A stretch of DNA of 64,000 nt. Origin: Przewalskia tangutica (taxonomy: Eukaryota; Streptophyta; Magnoliopsida; Solanales; Solanaceae). How positions within the stretch are numbered: position 1 is the stretch's first letter; every line of letters starts with the position of its first letter. Of this stretch, positions 11,056 through 21,835 are shown in pieces. The notes beneath the pieces are model-generated. The model did no database searches. It saw only the letters and a list, made by a program, of their open reading frames with translations, and was not told the origin of the DNA. Both the position numbers and the translations under genes were made by a program. The stretch is taken from NCBI GenBank assembly GCA_029844215.1, contig CM056738.1, positions 77,430,093 to 77,494,092 of the forward strand. The letters run 5' to 3'.

Positions 11056-11939
11056 TTAGAGAAAGCTCCAGAGAAGGAGTACACTGAGAAGATTCCTTTC
11101 CCGCAAAGATTGCAAAGGAAAGTAGTTGATAAGAAATTCTCCAAGTTTTTGGAGACGTTCAGAAAGTTACATATCAACATACCCTTCATCGAGGCGTTGG
11201 AGCAAATGCATACTTATTTCAAATTTATGAAGGAAATTTTGGGAAAGAAGAAGAAATTGGGAGAATATGAGATGGTGGCACTGACTGAGGAGTGCAGTGC
11301 CATCCTGCAGAAGAAATTGCCCTCTAAACTCAAGGACCCAGGGAGCTTTACATTGCCTTGCACAGTTGGCAGGGTAACATGCAATAGGGCCCTTTGTGAT
11401 TTGGGGGCGAGTATAAATTTGATGCCCTTGTCTGTTTTTAAACGGTTGGAGTTAGGTGAAGCAAAACCAACCACTGTAAGCTTGCAATTAGCGGACAGAA
11501 CGGTGGTGCATCCCAGGGGGAAGATTGAGGATGTTCTCGTTAAAGTAGGAAAATTCTTTTTCCCTGCGGATTTCCTCATTCTTGATATGGAGGAGGATGA
11601 AGAGATTCCCATCATATTGGGGAGACCGTTCTTGCAAAGTGGAGAGCCACGATTGGCGTAGAAAAGGTGGTGACGAGGGTAGAAAGTGAAGAAATGGTGT
11701 TCAAAGTGTTCAAACACGTTATTGAACCCCCGGTCATGAGCAGGTGCTTTGCAATCAGCACTGTCAGAACTTCTTGTGAGCCAGTGCAAGCCACAACAAA
11801 GGAGATAAGTCTGCCCAAACAGGTAAGTGATACTGAACCTCCTCTTGAAAATAATTATAAGAAGAAAAACAGAAGAAGAAAAAGGACAATGTTGAAAAAG
11901 TGGATTGGTTGTGGGGTTAATCTACCCCACACCTCTTGA
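11056..11939 (+). pseudogene. A1 retroviral-type aspartic protease region
   Basis: Frame 11110-11661 carries the linker KLHINIPFIEALEQMHTYFKF, then CDLGASINLMPLSVFKRL, where DLGAS is the Athila-type protease active site (replacing DTGA/DSGA). FLILDMEEDEEIPIILGRPF gives the ILGRPF flap-to-C-terminal motif. A frameshift near 11655 moves the end into 11667-11939, finishing KKWIGCGVNLPHTS and a stop. In autonomous Athila elements RT would follow the protease directly. Here a stop and the ORF2 leader follow instead. Confidence 0.85.
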
Positions 11940-12784
11940 TTTAAAGAACTTGCGTCCGGCTAAAAGACGTTAAAGATATCGCTACTTGGGAGGCAACCCA
12001 AGGTATTTTAAATTGTTTAACTTTAATGCAGTTAATTTTTACTTAGAAACGATCTGCGGAGGTATTGTTATGTTGTGATGACGGTGAAGGGCCAAGCGGA
12101 GGCGGCGAAAATCGAGCCAAAAGAGGATTTCCAGAAAATCGGCTTAGCGCCGCGGCGCCAAAAGTCCAAAAATATTTGAAGTCGAGCGCCATTTAGTTTT
12201 GCCGCATGACACGAAAGTCCGTAAGAGCTTGATAATTTGGTAGCCATGGCTGATTCTGCGACAGCGGCGAGGCAATCAGCAAAGATTAAAATAAGCCCAA
12301 AAATCCGATTTTCCCCCATTCCAAATCAAAACCTAAACCCTTCTTCTCCACAAAACCCACGAAAATTCACCTTTTACCTAAAAACCTTCCATAAACTAAA
12401 CCCAATCACAACCAAAATTCTTAAATTCCCTAAACCCTTAATCATCCTAAACAACTACCTTCATCCCATTGCCTCAAATCATCATTAGTAGCAAGAAAAT
12501 CCTTGAAGAACACCGTCAAAGGTAACCCTTATCTTTTCTTGAGAGCTTCACTATAAAAAGAGGATGTAGTAGATTTGAGGAGGTGTTGTATCTGTGAAGG
12601 TGTGTGGGGGTGTTGAAGTTGGTTGTGAGATTTCGAGGAAGAGTGTACGAGGTGAGTGTGGGGTGTTGCGCAGGAGCTCCTTGAGCAAGTGTGGGGGTGA
12701 TAGGTGTTTTAGCTGCTGATTGTTGAGTGGTAGTGTTGGGTAACATTGTTGATACAAAGGAAACGCTGCAGAAGTCATCTAAAA
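11940..12784 (+). other. A1 non-coding leader between protease and ORF2
   Basis: About 845 bp with no ORF. It begins with the conserved string GACGTTAAAG and CTACTTGGGAGGCAACCCAA (11981-12001), also present in A2 at 32007-32041. A GCGCCGCGGCGCC patch lies at 12147-12159. A splice acceptor for a subgenomic mRNA would be expected here by analogy with Athila env-type ORFs, but I cannot place it. Confidence 0.6.
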
Positions 12785-13669
12785 ATGTCTGCCAGAAATA
12801 AAAGAGCTTCCACATCCACCTCAGCCCCTCAATATGATAATACTAGGTTTGTCAGCCAAACAGCAGAGGGCAGATATCGAAAACTTAGTACTAGGCTCTT
12901 AATCCCTGAAAGAGGAATGAATTATCAAAGGGAATCATTTGAGGAGGGAGATGTCTATGAGCCTATTCGGGCGATGATAGAGGTGATGGGGTGGAAAATA
13001 TTTGTTAACCCGGAAAAGATAGCACTGATGAACACAGTGATGGTGAGAGAATTTTATGCCAACTTTCCAGAGAGGGTGGATAATAGATGCTTCGTGAGGG
13101 GACGGTATGTGCCCGTGACGGCAGAAGTGGTGAATTGGATATTAAAAATAGCTGATGTTGAAGGAGAATATAACGATTGGAGCTACTTCAGAACATGGTC
13201 TAGAAGCACCAACAACATCAACTGGATGTCGTCGCAGGCACAGTAAGCTACCCTGGGGCTGAGTTTGAAATTGCCAGAAATGGATCAAGAGGACTGGGCA
13301 GGTGTCAGTTCAACAAAATAGCCAAAGGTTGGTTGTATTTCGTTAGTGCCCGCTTGATTCCATCTATGCACTTTACCAGAGTGCCAGAAGACAGAATAAA
13401 ATTGATATATGGAATCATGTCAGGGAAGACAATTGACGTTGGGAAGGAAATAGTGCAAAGCATTGGAGAAACCAGCAGGTTGGTAACGACAGGTGGGTTG
13501 AGACATGGCTCACTTATTACCTGCTTATGCTCAAGACATGGGGTCCCAACCCTACCCACTGATACATATGAGAAAAACCAACTTCATGTGTCATACGGGA
13601 TAATGCACTCCTTCTCAGACCCAATCCCTCCAGCAGCAGCACGAAGAAGATCAACACCAGCAGCACCAC
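12785..13669 (+). pseudogene. A1 ORF2, N-terminal part (plant transposon-protein type)
   Basis: The ORF starts MSARNKRASTSTSAPQYD and continues with RYRKLSTRLLIPERGMNYQ, a layout I recognise from the 'putative plant transposon protein' domain (PF20167 from memory). The frame 12785-13246 ends at a shift near 13220 (one G missing in CTGGATGTC compared with CTGGGACACC in A2). It resumes in 13333-13720 with LYFVSARLIPSMHFTRVPEDR, YGIMSGKTI and GLRHGSLITCLCSRHGVP. It is cut at 13669 by the chromovirus insertion and resumes at 24016. There is no signal peptide or membrane segment of an envelope protein. Function unknown. Confidence 0.75.
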
Positions 13670-16396
13670 TGTTATACCCTGTAGTTCTGACCCTACATAT
13701 GGGAGCGTACGAAAGCATGTAAGACTTAAAAATTTTAAAGGATAGGTTGACGGATGGTTCCGGACGGGTTTTTAGTCAACTTTGAGGCGGGTTATGACCC
13801 GGTACATTGAGAGTTCCTAAGTGTTTCAAAGGCCTAGGGCGTAGTTCGTTGAGTCTAGTTTCCAACTCAACCAACCGTTCGTCGATAGGACGTTGGAGTA
13901 GGAAGTTATGGGAGTTACGTTCGGTCTGTGACGTAAATGCGTTTGAGCAAAACAGCAGGCGCGGCGCGGATCACGAGCAGCGCGGAAATCTTGAGTCGAG
14001 ATGGGCGCGCAGCGCCATGAGCAGGCCGCCGCGCCAGTTCCGAGGCCGATGAGGTTTAAGCGCGCTGGCGCGCCAGCAGCGGGATTCGAGCGGAAAAACT
14101 TAGGAAAATCTGATTTTCTCTTTTAAAAAGGCCATGGGAGGGTGACAAGTGTCCCCCCCCCCATTTGATTTTCTTGTATGCCTTATATTGACCAAGTCTT
14201 GAAGACTTGGTCATCTTTCAATCTCTCTCTCTCTCTCTCTAAATTAGCTCTCACTTCTCTCTAAAATTCCAAGGGGAATTCAAAGCCTAAGAAAATCTGA
14301 AAAGTTAAGAACAAAAAGGAAGCTTGTGGCTAGCTTGTGGGTGTTAGTGTGGTGGTGTTCTTGGAAAGGAGGCTAGCAAAGTTGTTGGAATAAGTTTGGC
14401 TAAGACTTTAAGGTAACATTTCTTCCCTTGTTGTTTAGTTATTAATGTTACATGGGAAGAAGAAGGGATGTGTAGTAGTAAATAATGCACTTAGAATCCT
14501 TGCATGTAAGAAATGTGGTTTGGATATGAAAGAATTGGCTAAAAAGATATTATGAGCATGTTGTAGCCTAAAAACTACTTTAGAAGTGTTAAGTGAATTG
14601 TTGTACCTTTTGGGGCAGAATTTTACACACCCAAGTTTAGGTGTGTAATCCCCTTTGATATGTTTGGATTGTTGAGCCATAAATGTGGCATTTGGATGTT
14701 GAATTCGGTCTTGAGAAAGGTGGCAAAGTATGTAGAAACAAAGGAAATGCTGCCCAATTTTCCATAGAATTAGGGGCTTTGAACTTAGATTATTTCTATA
14801 TTGAAATTAGAGGTTAATAAACGCATTATGGTTATTATAGGTTGACGTATTACTTGCGGTAGTTGGACTTAGCAAGTGGATTGACCGAAGAGGTATGTGG
14901 AGATTTCCTATCTCTTGAGCATGAATAGATGTAACTATGTAGTACGGTAGACGTACAAGATTTGGTATTCTTACTTGTTTTAAGTATATAAAGACTTGTT
15001 TCGTTTTAAGAATGTATAAGTCCCTTGGTTAGGGGAAAAATGTAATTTTACTAAAGTGAAGGGTTAATATAACAACTTTATGGGAAGTTGGTTTATTAGC
15101 TTTATAAAAGATTAATGAGAAGAGGTTTACTCTAAGTAAGACAAGTAAGGACAAATGATTTGATTTATGAAAGGCAAATTGATTTTAAGGCATCAATTGC
15201 CCAAAGATTCTATGTATGAAAAAGAGTCACTTTTAAAAGAGTTGAAGTATGTAGTACTTGAGTTAAATTCCCGGTTTTCTTTTATTAAAGATATGATTAA
15301 GTGCCTTAAGTAAACTAAAATGAGAGGGTATATGAACAAGACTAAAAAGAAGTTATAAGTTTTCTTAACTTATTTATGATTATGATATGATGACAGTTTG
15401 AGCTAGGGTAAGAGTATATCGAGGCAAGCCCAGATCGTTATACCACCTACTCGGGGGTAAGAGTATGTCGAGGCAAGCCCAAGATCGTCATACCACCTTC
15501 TTCAGTGTAAGCGTATATTTGAGGGGCAAGCCCCAAGATCGTTATACCATCCGCTTGGTGTAGAGTATATCGAGGAAAACCCAAGATCGTTATACCATCC
15601 GCCGGGGTAAGAGTATATCGAGGGTAAGTCCCAAGATCGTTATACCACTGTTAGTGGATTTGCTACCCACGATCACGAGGAATACCTCATGCGAGTCCTT
15701 ATGGGCTTATGCGGGTGAAATAGTCCCGTGCGGTAGTCTGACTATCACGAGGAATACCTCATGCGGGTCCACGGGACTATGCGGGTGAAATAGTCCCGGA
15801 GTAGGGGTCTTATTGATCACTACGGGCGAGTACCTGTTTTGATCATGAGGCCCTATTTTATGCGATATTATATACACTTGTCACTCTCATTGTTAGTAAG
15901 ACACGATAAAAGGTATTTTGTTTGTCTTCCATGACTCGGTTACTTTTAGACTTATGATATCATTATTACAGTATTTTCCGACTTTACATCGCGTACATGT
16001 GTGTCGGCGCCGCCGCCGCTGCGTTAAATCTGCGGTAAGGGTAAGCAGTTGTGGATCCTCGTTCTTAGGATCACCGTTCGGTGTCGAAGCTCATTCCTCG
16101 GAAGCTTGTTTATTAGTACGGATATTCCGATCTTATAGGTATTTTATGCATTCGGGGTATGGCGGGGCCTGTCATACGATTGTTATCTTTAAGTGCGTGG
16201 TCACATATGTGTTTTGGGCTATAAGAACGGTTATCTTGCCATACTTTTGTTTAAGTATGTTTTATGGAAAGCGATCTTATCGGTGGCGATGATGTTTACC
16301 TTTTTATAAGTTATGTGTTATGTATGTTCATTGCTATTCTCGATGTATACGACGGGGTACCGGTAAGTACGATCGCGACCGAAGTCGGTCGTGACA
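13670..16396 (+). repeat. Chromovirus 5' LTR
   Basis: Starts TGTTATACCCTGTAGTTCTG and ends GGTCGTGACA. It contains a (CT)n microsatellite at 14221-14240 just after a TTGACCAAGTC inverted pair, and the tandem array at 15408-15655. Compared with 21241-24015 it is almost identical except for a GC-rich patch at 13960-14095 and a 3' third with many missing bases. Confidence 0.9.
15408..15655 (+). repeat. Tandem array in chromovirus 5' LTR, five units of about 50 bp
   Basis: Units begin GTAAGAGTATAT and end GATCGTTATACCA. They start at about 15408, 15457, 15507, 15557 and 15606. The same array in the 3' LTR has a regular 54-bp period, and the shorter period here comes from dropped bases (TCTGAGGGGCAAG becoming TCGAGGCAAG). 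Confidence 0.8.
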
Positions 16397-16400
16397 AAAG

Positions 16401-16412
16401 TGGTATCGAGCG
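16401..16412 (+). other. Chromovirus primer binding site (tRNA-Met type, altered)
   Basis: TGGTATCGAGCG follows the 5' LTR after four bases. The relative at 39120 reads TGGTATCAGAGC, which is the functional initiator-tRNA-Met PBS. The difference here fits the general CAG-to-CG loss in this stretch. Confidence 0.8.
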
Positions 16413-16598
16413 ATTAGTCCTCGGAAAGTGTCATGAGCAGGTGTACAGTAGAATCTTGATTATCGGTGTGTCGTGCACCGTCTATAATCGGGAGGCTGCG
16501 GGATATTTAGGATTAGTTTCCATTCTTTCACTCTAGATCGTGCAATAGAGTGAGTTATAGGTTGAACCTCCTACGATGTTTTCCTTTATGTATCGATT

Positions 16599-19500
16599 AT
16601 GCCTCGCGTAAGGCAACCGTGGCCCGAAGAGCAAAGCGGTGAGAGTCTTTGCTAGTGGGGCGCGAGAAGTCACGAGGCACGAGCCGATCCTTACGAGATG
16701 ATGTTTAGGCGGAGAGTTCCACGTCGTCGCCCGGCCTCGTGATTTTGAGGCGTGAGCGGCTGCGAGACCGCGTTCACGGAGCCTCGGTCCAGCGATCGAG
16801 TGCGAGTATAGATATTACGAAACAGTTGATTCTTGACCGGCATAGTGGCGGCGGCAAGCGAGCGAAGCGGCGACCCTGGCCAAGCGGTTCTGGATTCGGG
16901 ATTTCTGAGTTGTCACCCACTCGAGTTCTATGGTTGAGATTTGAGAGGATCGCGAGAGTTTGTCCGGCGATTCTGGACCGTGCAGTGCTTAGGGCATCGG
17001 AGGCGATGTTATACTAGCTTCTACAGGTTCTGCGATATTGCGTTGAACTAGTTTGAGTCATAGGTGTTGTCGAGAGGTGAGGATGCTCTTCCGGTGTTTG
17101 GGAGGAGTTCGAAGGCGTTCCTAGACCACTTCTTGCCTCACGAGATGAGAGAGCGGGTAGATAGATTCTTGACCTTGAGGCAAGGCGGGAGGACTATCGA
17201 GAGTCTGACTGAGTTTGACTCGCTTGGCGGATATATCGCACACCATTGTAGGCGACATGGCGAACGTGGTTCATCGATATGTGATGGGGTTAGCCGCCAT
17301 ATGATTCTGCATGCTTGGGGTGGCTCTTGGCGAGGATGGATATTTTCGGAGATGCGGCGTCTGCGAGGATTGAGGCGAGAGAAGCGAGATCGGCTAGATT
17401 TAGGCGGCCCAGAGGCGGGGCAATGAGTCTCGAGGCGGTTTGGCGGCGGCCTCGGCGAACTAGTCGCATTCCGGCCGGCCTGAGTGCTCCTTACCGATTT
17501 CCGGCGGGAGGTACGATCAGCCGGGTTATTGAGGCGGTCGGGCTCCGTGCCTTGAGGTTTCGAGGCGGCCGTCGTCAATCGAGACCACTACCTGCCGGTG
17601 CGTTCGATGCGGTAAGTCTCCGGCGAGTGCCGTATGGGTTGAGGCGTGTTACTCTTGTGGCGGCGGGGCCATCGAAGAAGATTGTCGTCCTTGGCGGGGG
17701 GCGTTCTGATTCGGCCAGGTAAGTGCATTCTTTGGATCTTCATCTTCGATGGTTAGGCGCCGAAGAGCGAGTACTTATGGGCGGCGAGCGCGGCGAGGTC
17801 GTGGTAGGGGTTCGATTCGCGCTCCTCGAGCCGCGTATATGTTATGTCGGTAAGCGGGACGGAGGCGTCGCGGATGTAAATCGCAGTACATTGTTGGTTT
17901 CTTCTTTGTGATGTATATGCTTTGATAGATCGAGTTCTACCTTGTCCTATATATCTCTTCATATTGCGATAGAGTAGGGATAGAGCGAGTCCATAAGACC
18001 TTTTGAGGTGGCTACGCGATGAGTGATTGATGGTAGTGGCGGGTGTATAAGGCTTGCCTGTGACTATAGATAGTCGGCGGACTCTGGCGGAAACTTGATA
18101 GAGTTGGATATGGCCGGACTTTGATGTGATTATGGGTATGGATTGGCTAGCGTCTTGCTATGCCCGTATCGTATGAGAGAGATTAGTTCGGTTCGGTTCC
18201 CAGTCGGTTATCAGTGGAAGGGAATCTTGCATCGTAGGGGTAAGTTTATTTCTTACCTCGAAGGCTAGGAAGATGGTGCGGAAAGGTACATCTATCGTAT
18301 GGTTCGAGTATTGACACGAGGTGAGATCTGGACCTTGATCGATTCGGTCGTTAGAGAGTTTCGGGCGTATTCCCGGGCGAGCAGGGTATCCTCAGAGAGA
18401 TTGAGTTTGTATTGATTTGGCGCGGACAACTCGGCCGAATATCTATTAGCCATACGAGGATGACACTAGAGTTGAAGCGATTGAAGGACGGTGAAAGATT
18501 TCTTTGGAGAAAGGCTTTATTAGGCCAAGTGTTTCTCACCAGGAGCACGGTGTTATTTGTAAAGAAGAAGGATGGGGCCAGCTGCGTATGTGTATTGATT
18601 ACATGCGGTGAACAAGGTAACTATCGAAGCAGATATCCTCCACGGGATTGATGATTTGTTTGACGATTGCGAGTGCGAGATGCTTTTCCAAGATAGACAT
18701 GCGATCTGGTTACCATCAGTCTGAGTTAGAGGCGGATATCCCAAAGCTGCATTCGGGACCGGTATGGGCACTATGAGTTGAGTAATGTCTTTCGGGTTGA
18801 CAGCATACTAGCGATATTCATGGATTTGATGAATATAGTGTTGAGCCATTCTTGGATATGTTTGTTATAGTGTTTATTGATGATATCTTGGTGTATTCGC
18901 GCCTGAGCGAGGCATCTGGTCATTTGAGGCGGTATTGGAAGTCCTCGAGGCCGTGATTGTATGCGAGTTCTCGAAGTCACGAGTTAGTTAGCCGGTGACC
19001 TTAAGGCATGTTATCGGGTAGATGGTATTCGGGTTGTCTGGCGAAGATTGAAAGTCGAGACTTGGCGGACCAGCTGCAAGCGGAGTGCGGCTTTGGGCAC
19101 TGCGAGTTATTATCGGAGGTTTGTGGAGAAGTTTGCTTATTTGCCTTTGACTAAAGTGACTCGGAAAGCGGCTATGTTCGATGGGCGGATACTTGTGAGA
19201 AAGTTTCCGGTTGCTAAAGGAGAAGTTGGCGACCTCACGGTTCTTACTCTTGGAGGTTTAGATGGATATGTGGTTTTATTGTGGCGCGTCAGTGTCGAGC
19301 TTGGAGTGCGTCTTTGATGCGGCCGCGGCGAGTTATAGCTTATGCGTCGGACTTAGGAAGCATGAGAAGAACTATCGCGCGTGACTTGGAGTGGCGTGAT
19401 GATTCGTACCTTGAAGATGCGGAGACATTATTTATATGGAGTTCGTGTTGACATTTACGGACCACGAGAGTCTCGGTATATCTTGACCAGGGAGCTGAAC

Positions 19501-21063
19501 TTGCGGCGAAGGCGGTGGTTGGAGCTACTTAAGGATTACGATGTTGATATTACGTACCCGGGGAAGGCGATGTAGTTGCGGATGCCGCCAGTCGCGGTCG
19601 ATGGGTAGTGCATGCGATGTCTGACGGAGAAAGAGATATGGTCAGGAGTTACATCGGCGGCGAGTCTTGCGGTTCGTTTGGTTGATTACGATAGTGGCGA
19701 ATTCGGGTTCGAGAGGTTAGAGTCTTCCATCGTCGAGGAGGTGAAGAGCGATAATATGAGGATCCGATTATGGTCGTATCGTGATCTGCTGTTGAGAAAG
19801 AAAGTACATTTGAGTAGCACGATGGGGTGCTAAGATTTGAGGCGGTTGTGTGTTCCGATGTAGCGAGGACCGTCGATGGAGTGCAGGGAAGCGCGCGGTG
19901 CTCGTTATTATTCATCAAAGTCGACTAAGATGTATCATGACCTCGAATCGTGTATTGGTGGGATGGCCTTAGCGGGGCGTTGCGGAGTTCGTAGCGATGC
20001 GGTGTCGGAGTGAAGGTTGAGCACGAAGCGGTGAACATTGCGGTATTGATATTGACTTGAAAATGGGAGGTGGTAAATATGGATTTTATTACGGGTTACC
20101 TTCCCTCGAGAGAGCATGATTCCATTTGGGTTATCGTCGGCGGTGTGAAATCAGCCCATTTTCTTCCGATCGGGGCGACTTTTGGCCGAGGATTACGCGA
20201 GGCGTATATCGAGAGATTGTGAGGCGCACGGAGTGCTGTATCGATTATTTGACAGAGAGCCCGGTTCTGGCTAACCGGAGTCTTTTGAAGGATTAGGGAC
20301 ACATGTGAGTCTCGATGGAGTTTCACCTCGAGCCAAGCGGACGGGCGGCGCCTATCTGACAACGAGGATATCTTTGCGGGCTTGTGTTATTGATTTGAGG
20401 GTATTGGGAGGATCATTTACCTCTCGTGGAGTTTGCTTATAACAACGGCTACCACTCTAGTATTCGGATGGCGCCTTATGAGGCCTTATATGGGAGGAAG
20501 TGCGGTCGTGATAAATTTGGTTCGAGGTAGGGAAATCTGATTAGTCGGGCGGTTGGTTCAGTGACGATGGATAAGGTGAAGCTTATCCGGGAAGCGGTTG
20601 TTGGCGGCTGAGTCGGCGAAGTCGTATCACGGACCATCGGCGTCGACAACGGAATTTGAGATAGATGATTGGGTTTTCTAAAGGTATCGCCCGTGAAGAG
20701 GCGTGATGAGGTTTGGGAAGAAAGGAAACTTCGGCCAGTACGTTGGGCGTATCGGGTTGTCGTAGGATAGGCAAGGTTACATGAGTTAGATCTTCCGTCC
20801 GATTTGGGCGGTACATCGATTTTCCATGTGTCCGTATTACGGAAATGTATTGGAGACCCGTCCAGAGTGCACGGTTCATGATGTCCAAGTGACATAGGAG
20901 TTATCGTATGAGGAGAGTCTCATAGCGATACTCGATCGTCGAGTTAGGCGACTTGACGAAGGCGTGGCTTCGTCAGTGCTTATGGCGGAGCGAGCGAGGA
21001 GGAAATGACGTGGGAAGCAGAGAATGACATGATGAAGAAGTACCCTCACCTATTTCCTATACC
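16599..21063 (+). pseudogene. Chromovirus gag-pol, multiply frameshifted
   Basis: Starts at ATG 16599 (MPRVRQ, matching MPPRKA in the relative at 49980). The gag core (FLDHFLPHEMRERVDRFLTL) is at about 17110-17200. A protease end (FDVIMGMDWLAS) lies near 18120-18155. RT shows VLFVKKKDG at 18550-18577 and the catalytic FIDDILVYSR at 18873-18902. RNase H and its connection read RRRWLELLKDYDVDITYPGK at about 19508-19567. Integrase shows DFITGLPSREHDSIWVI near 20080-20135 and EFAYNNGYHSSI near 20427. The C-terminus ends TWEAENDMMKKYPHLF (21008-21055), typical of the Tekay/Del chromodomain tail. No frame stays open longer than about 135 codons. Confidence 0.85.
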
Positions 21064-21223
21064 TCCAGGTAACCCACTTTCCTGCTTGTTAGTTTTGATT
21101 TAGCATTTACGCTTAAGTATGTTGTGGCTCGTGGAGCTTCTTTATTTGAAAAAGAATAGTTAATAGGGTCTATGTCGATATTGTGATTTGAGTAAGCCTA
21201 GAAGGAACATTCGGGACGAATGT

Positions 21224-21240
21224 TTCTAAGGGGGGGAGAA
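21224..21240 (+). other. Chromovirus polypurine tract
   Basis: TCTAAGGGGGGGAGAA immediately precedes the 3' LTR start TGTTATACC. The same arrangement is at 39985-40000 in the large-LTR element. Confidence 0.85.
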
Positions 21241-21800
21241 TGTTATACCCCGTAGTTCTGACCCTACGTATGAGAGCGTACGAAAGCATGTAAGACTTAA
21301 AATTTTTAAAGGATAGGTTGACGGATGGTTCCGGACGGGTTTTTAGTCAACTTTGAGGCGGGTTATGACCCGGTACATTGAGAGTTCCTAAGTGTTTCAA
21401 ATGCCTAGGGCGTAATTCGTTGAGTCTAGTTTCCAACGCAACCAACCGTTCGTCGATAGGACGTCGGAGTAGGAAGTTATGGGAGTTACAAGTTCGGTCT
21501 TGTGACGGGCCAATGCGTTTGAGCAAAACAGCGAGGCATGGCGCGGATCTGAGGCAGCGCCGGAAATGCGGGTCGCTGAGATTGCAGCCATGGCTGAGAC
21601 AGCGAGCATGGCGCGGAAGATTCAAGTCATGAGGTTTAGCGCCTTGGCCCACGTCGGCCATGGCGCCAAGCGATTCGGAAAAACTTAGGAAAATCTGATT
21701 TTCTCTTTTAAAAAGGCCATGGGAGGGTGACAAGTGTCCCCCCCATCTGATTTTCTTGCATGCCTTATATTGACCAAGTCTTGAAGACTTGGTCATCTTT

Positions 21801-21835
<35 letters not shown>

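Noticed and set aside
11214..11789. 191-codon minus-strand frame
   Set aside because: It is antisense to the A1 protease (DLGAS on the plus strand); the same shadow occurs at 31310-32020 in A2.
9357..13669. Hidden RT or integrase in A1 or A2 in another frame
   Set aside because: I looked for YxDD, the integrase HHCC and DDE blocks in all frames between PBS and 3' LTR outside nested elements and saw none.
15408..15655. CRISPR-like array (short repeats at regular spacing)
   Set aside because: The units are contiguous with no unique spacers, lie in an LTR, and the DNA is plant nuclear.
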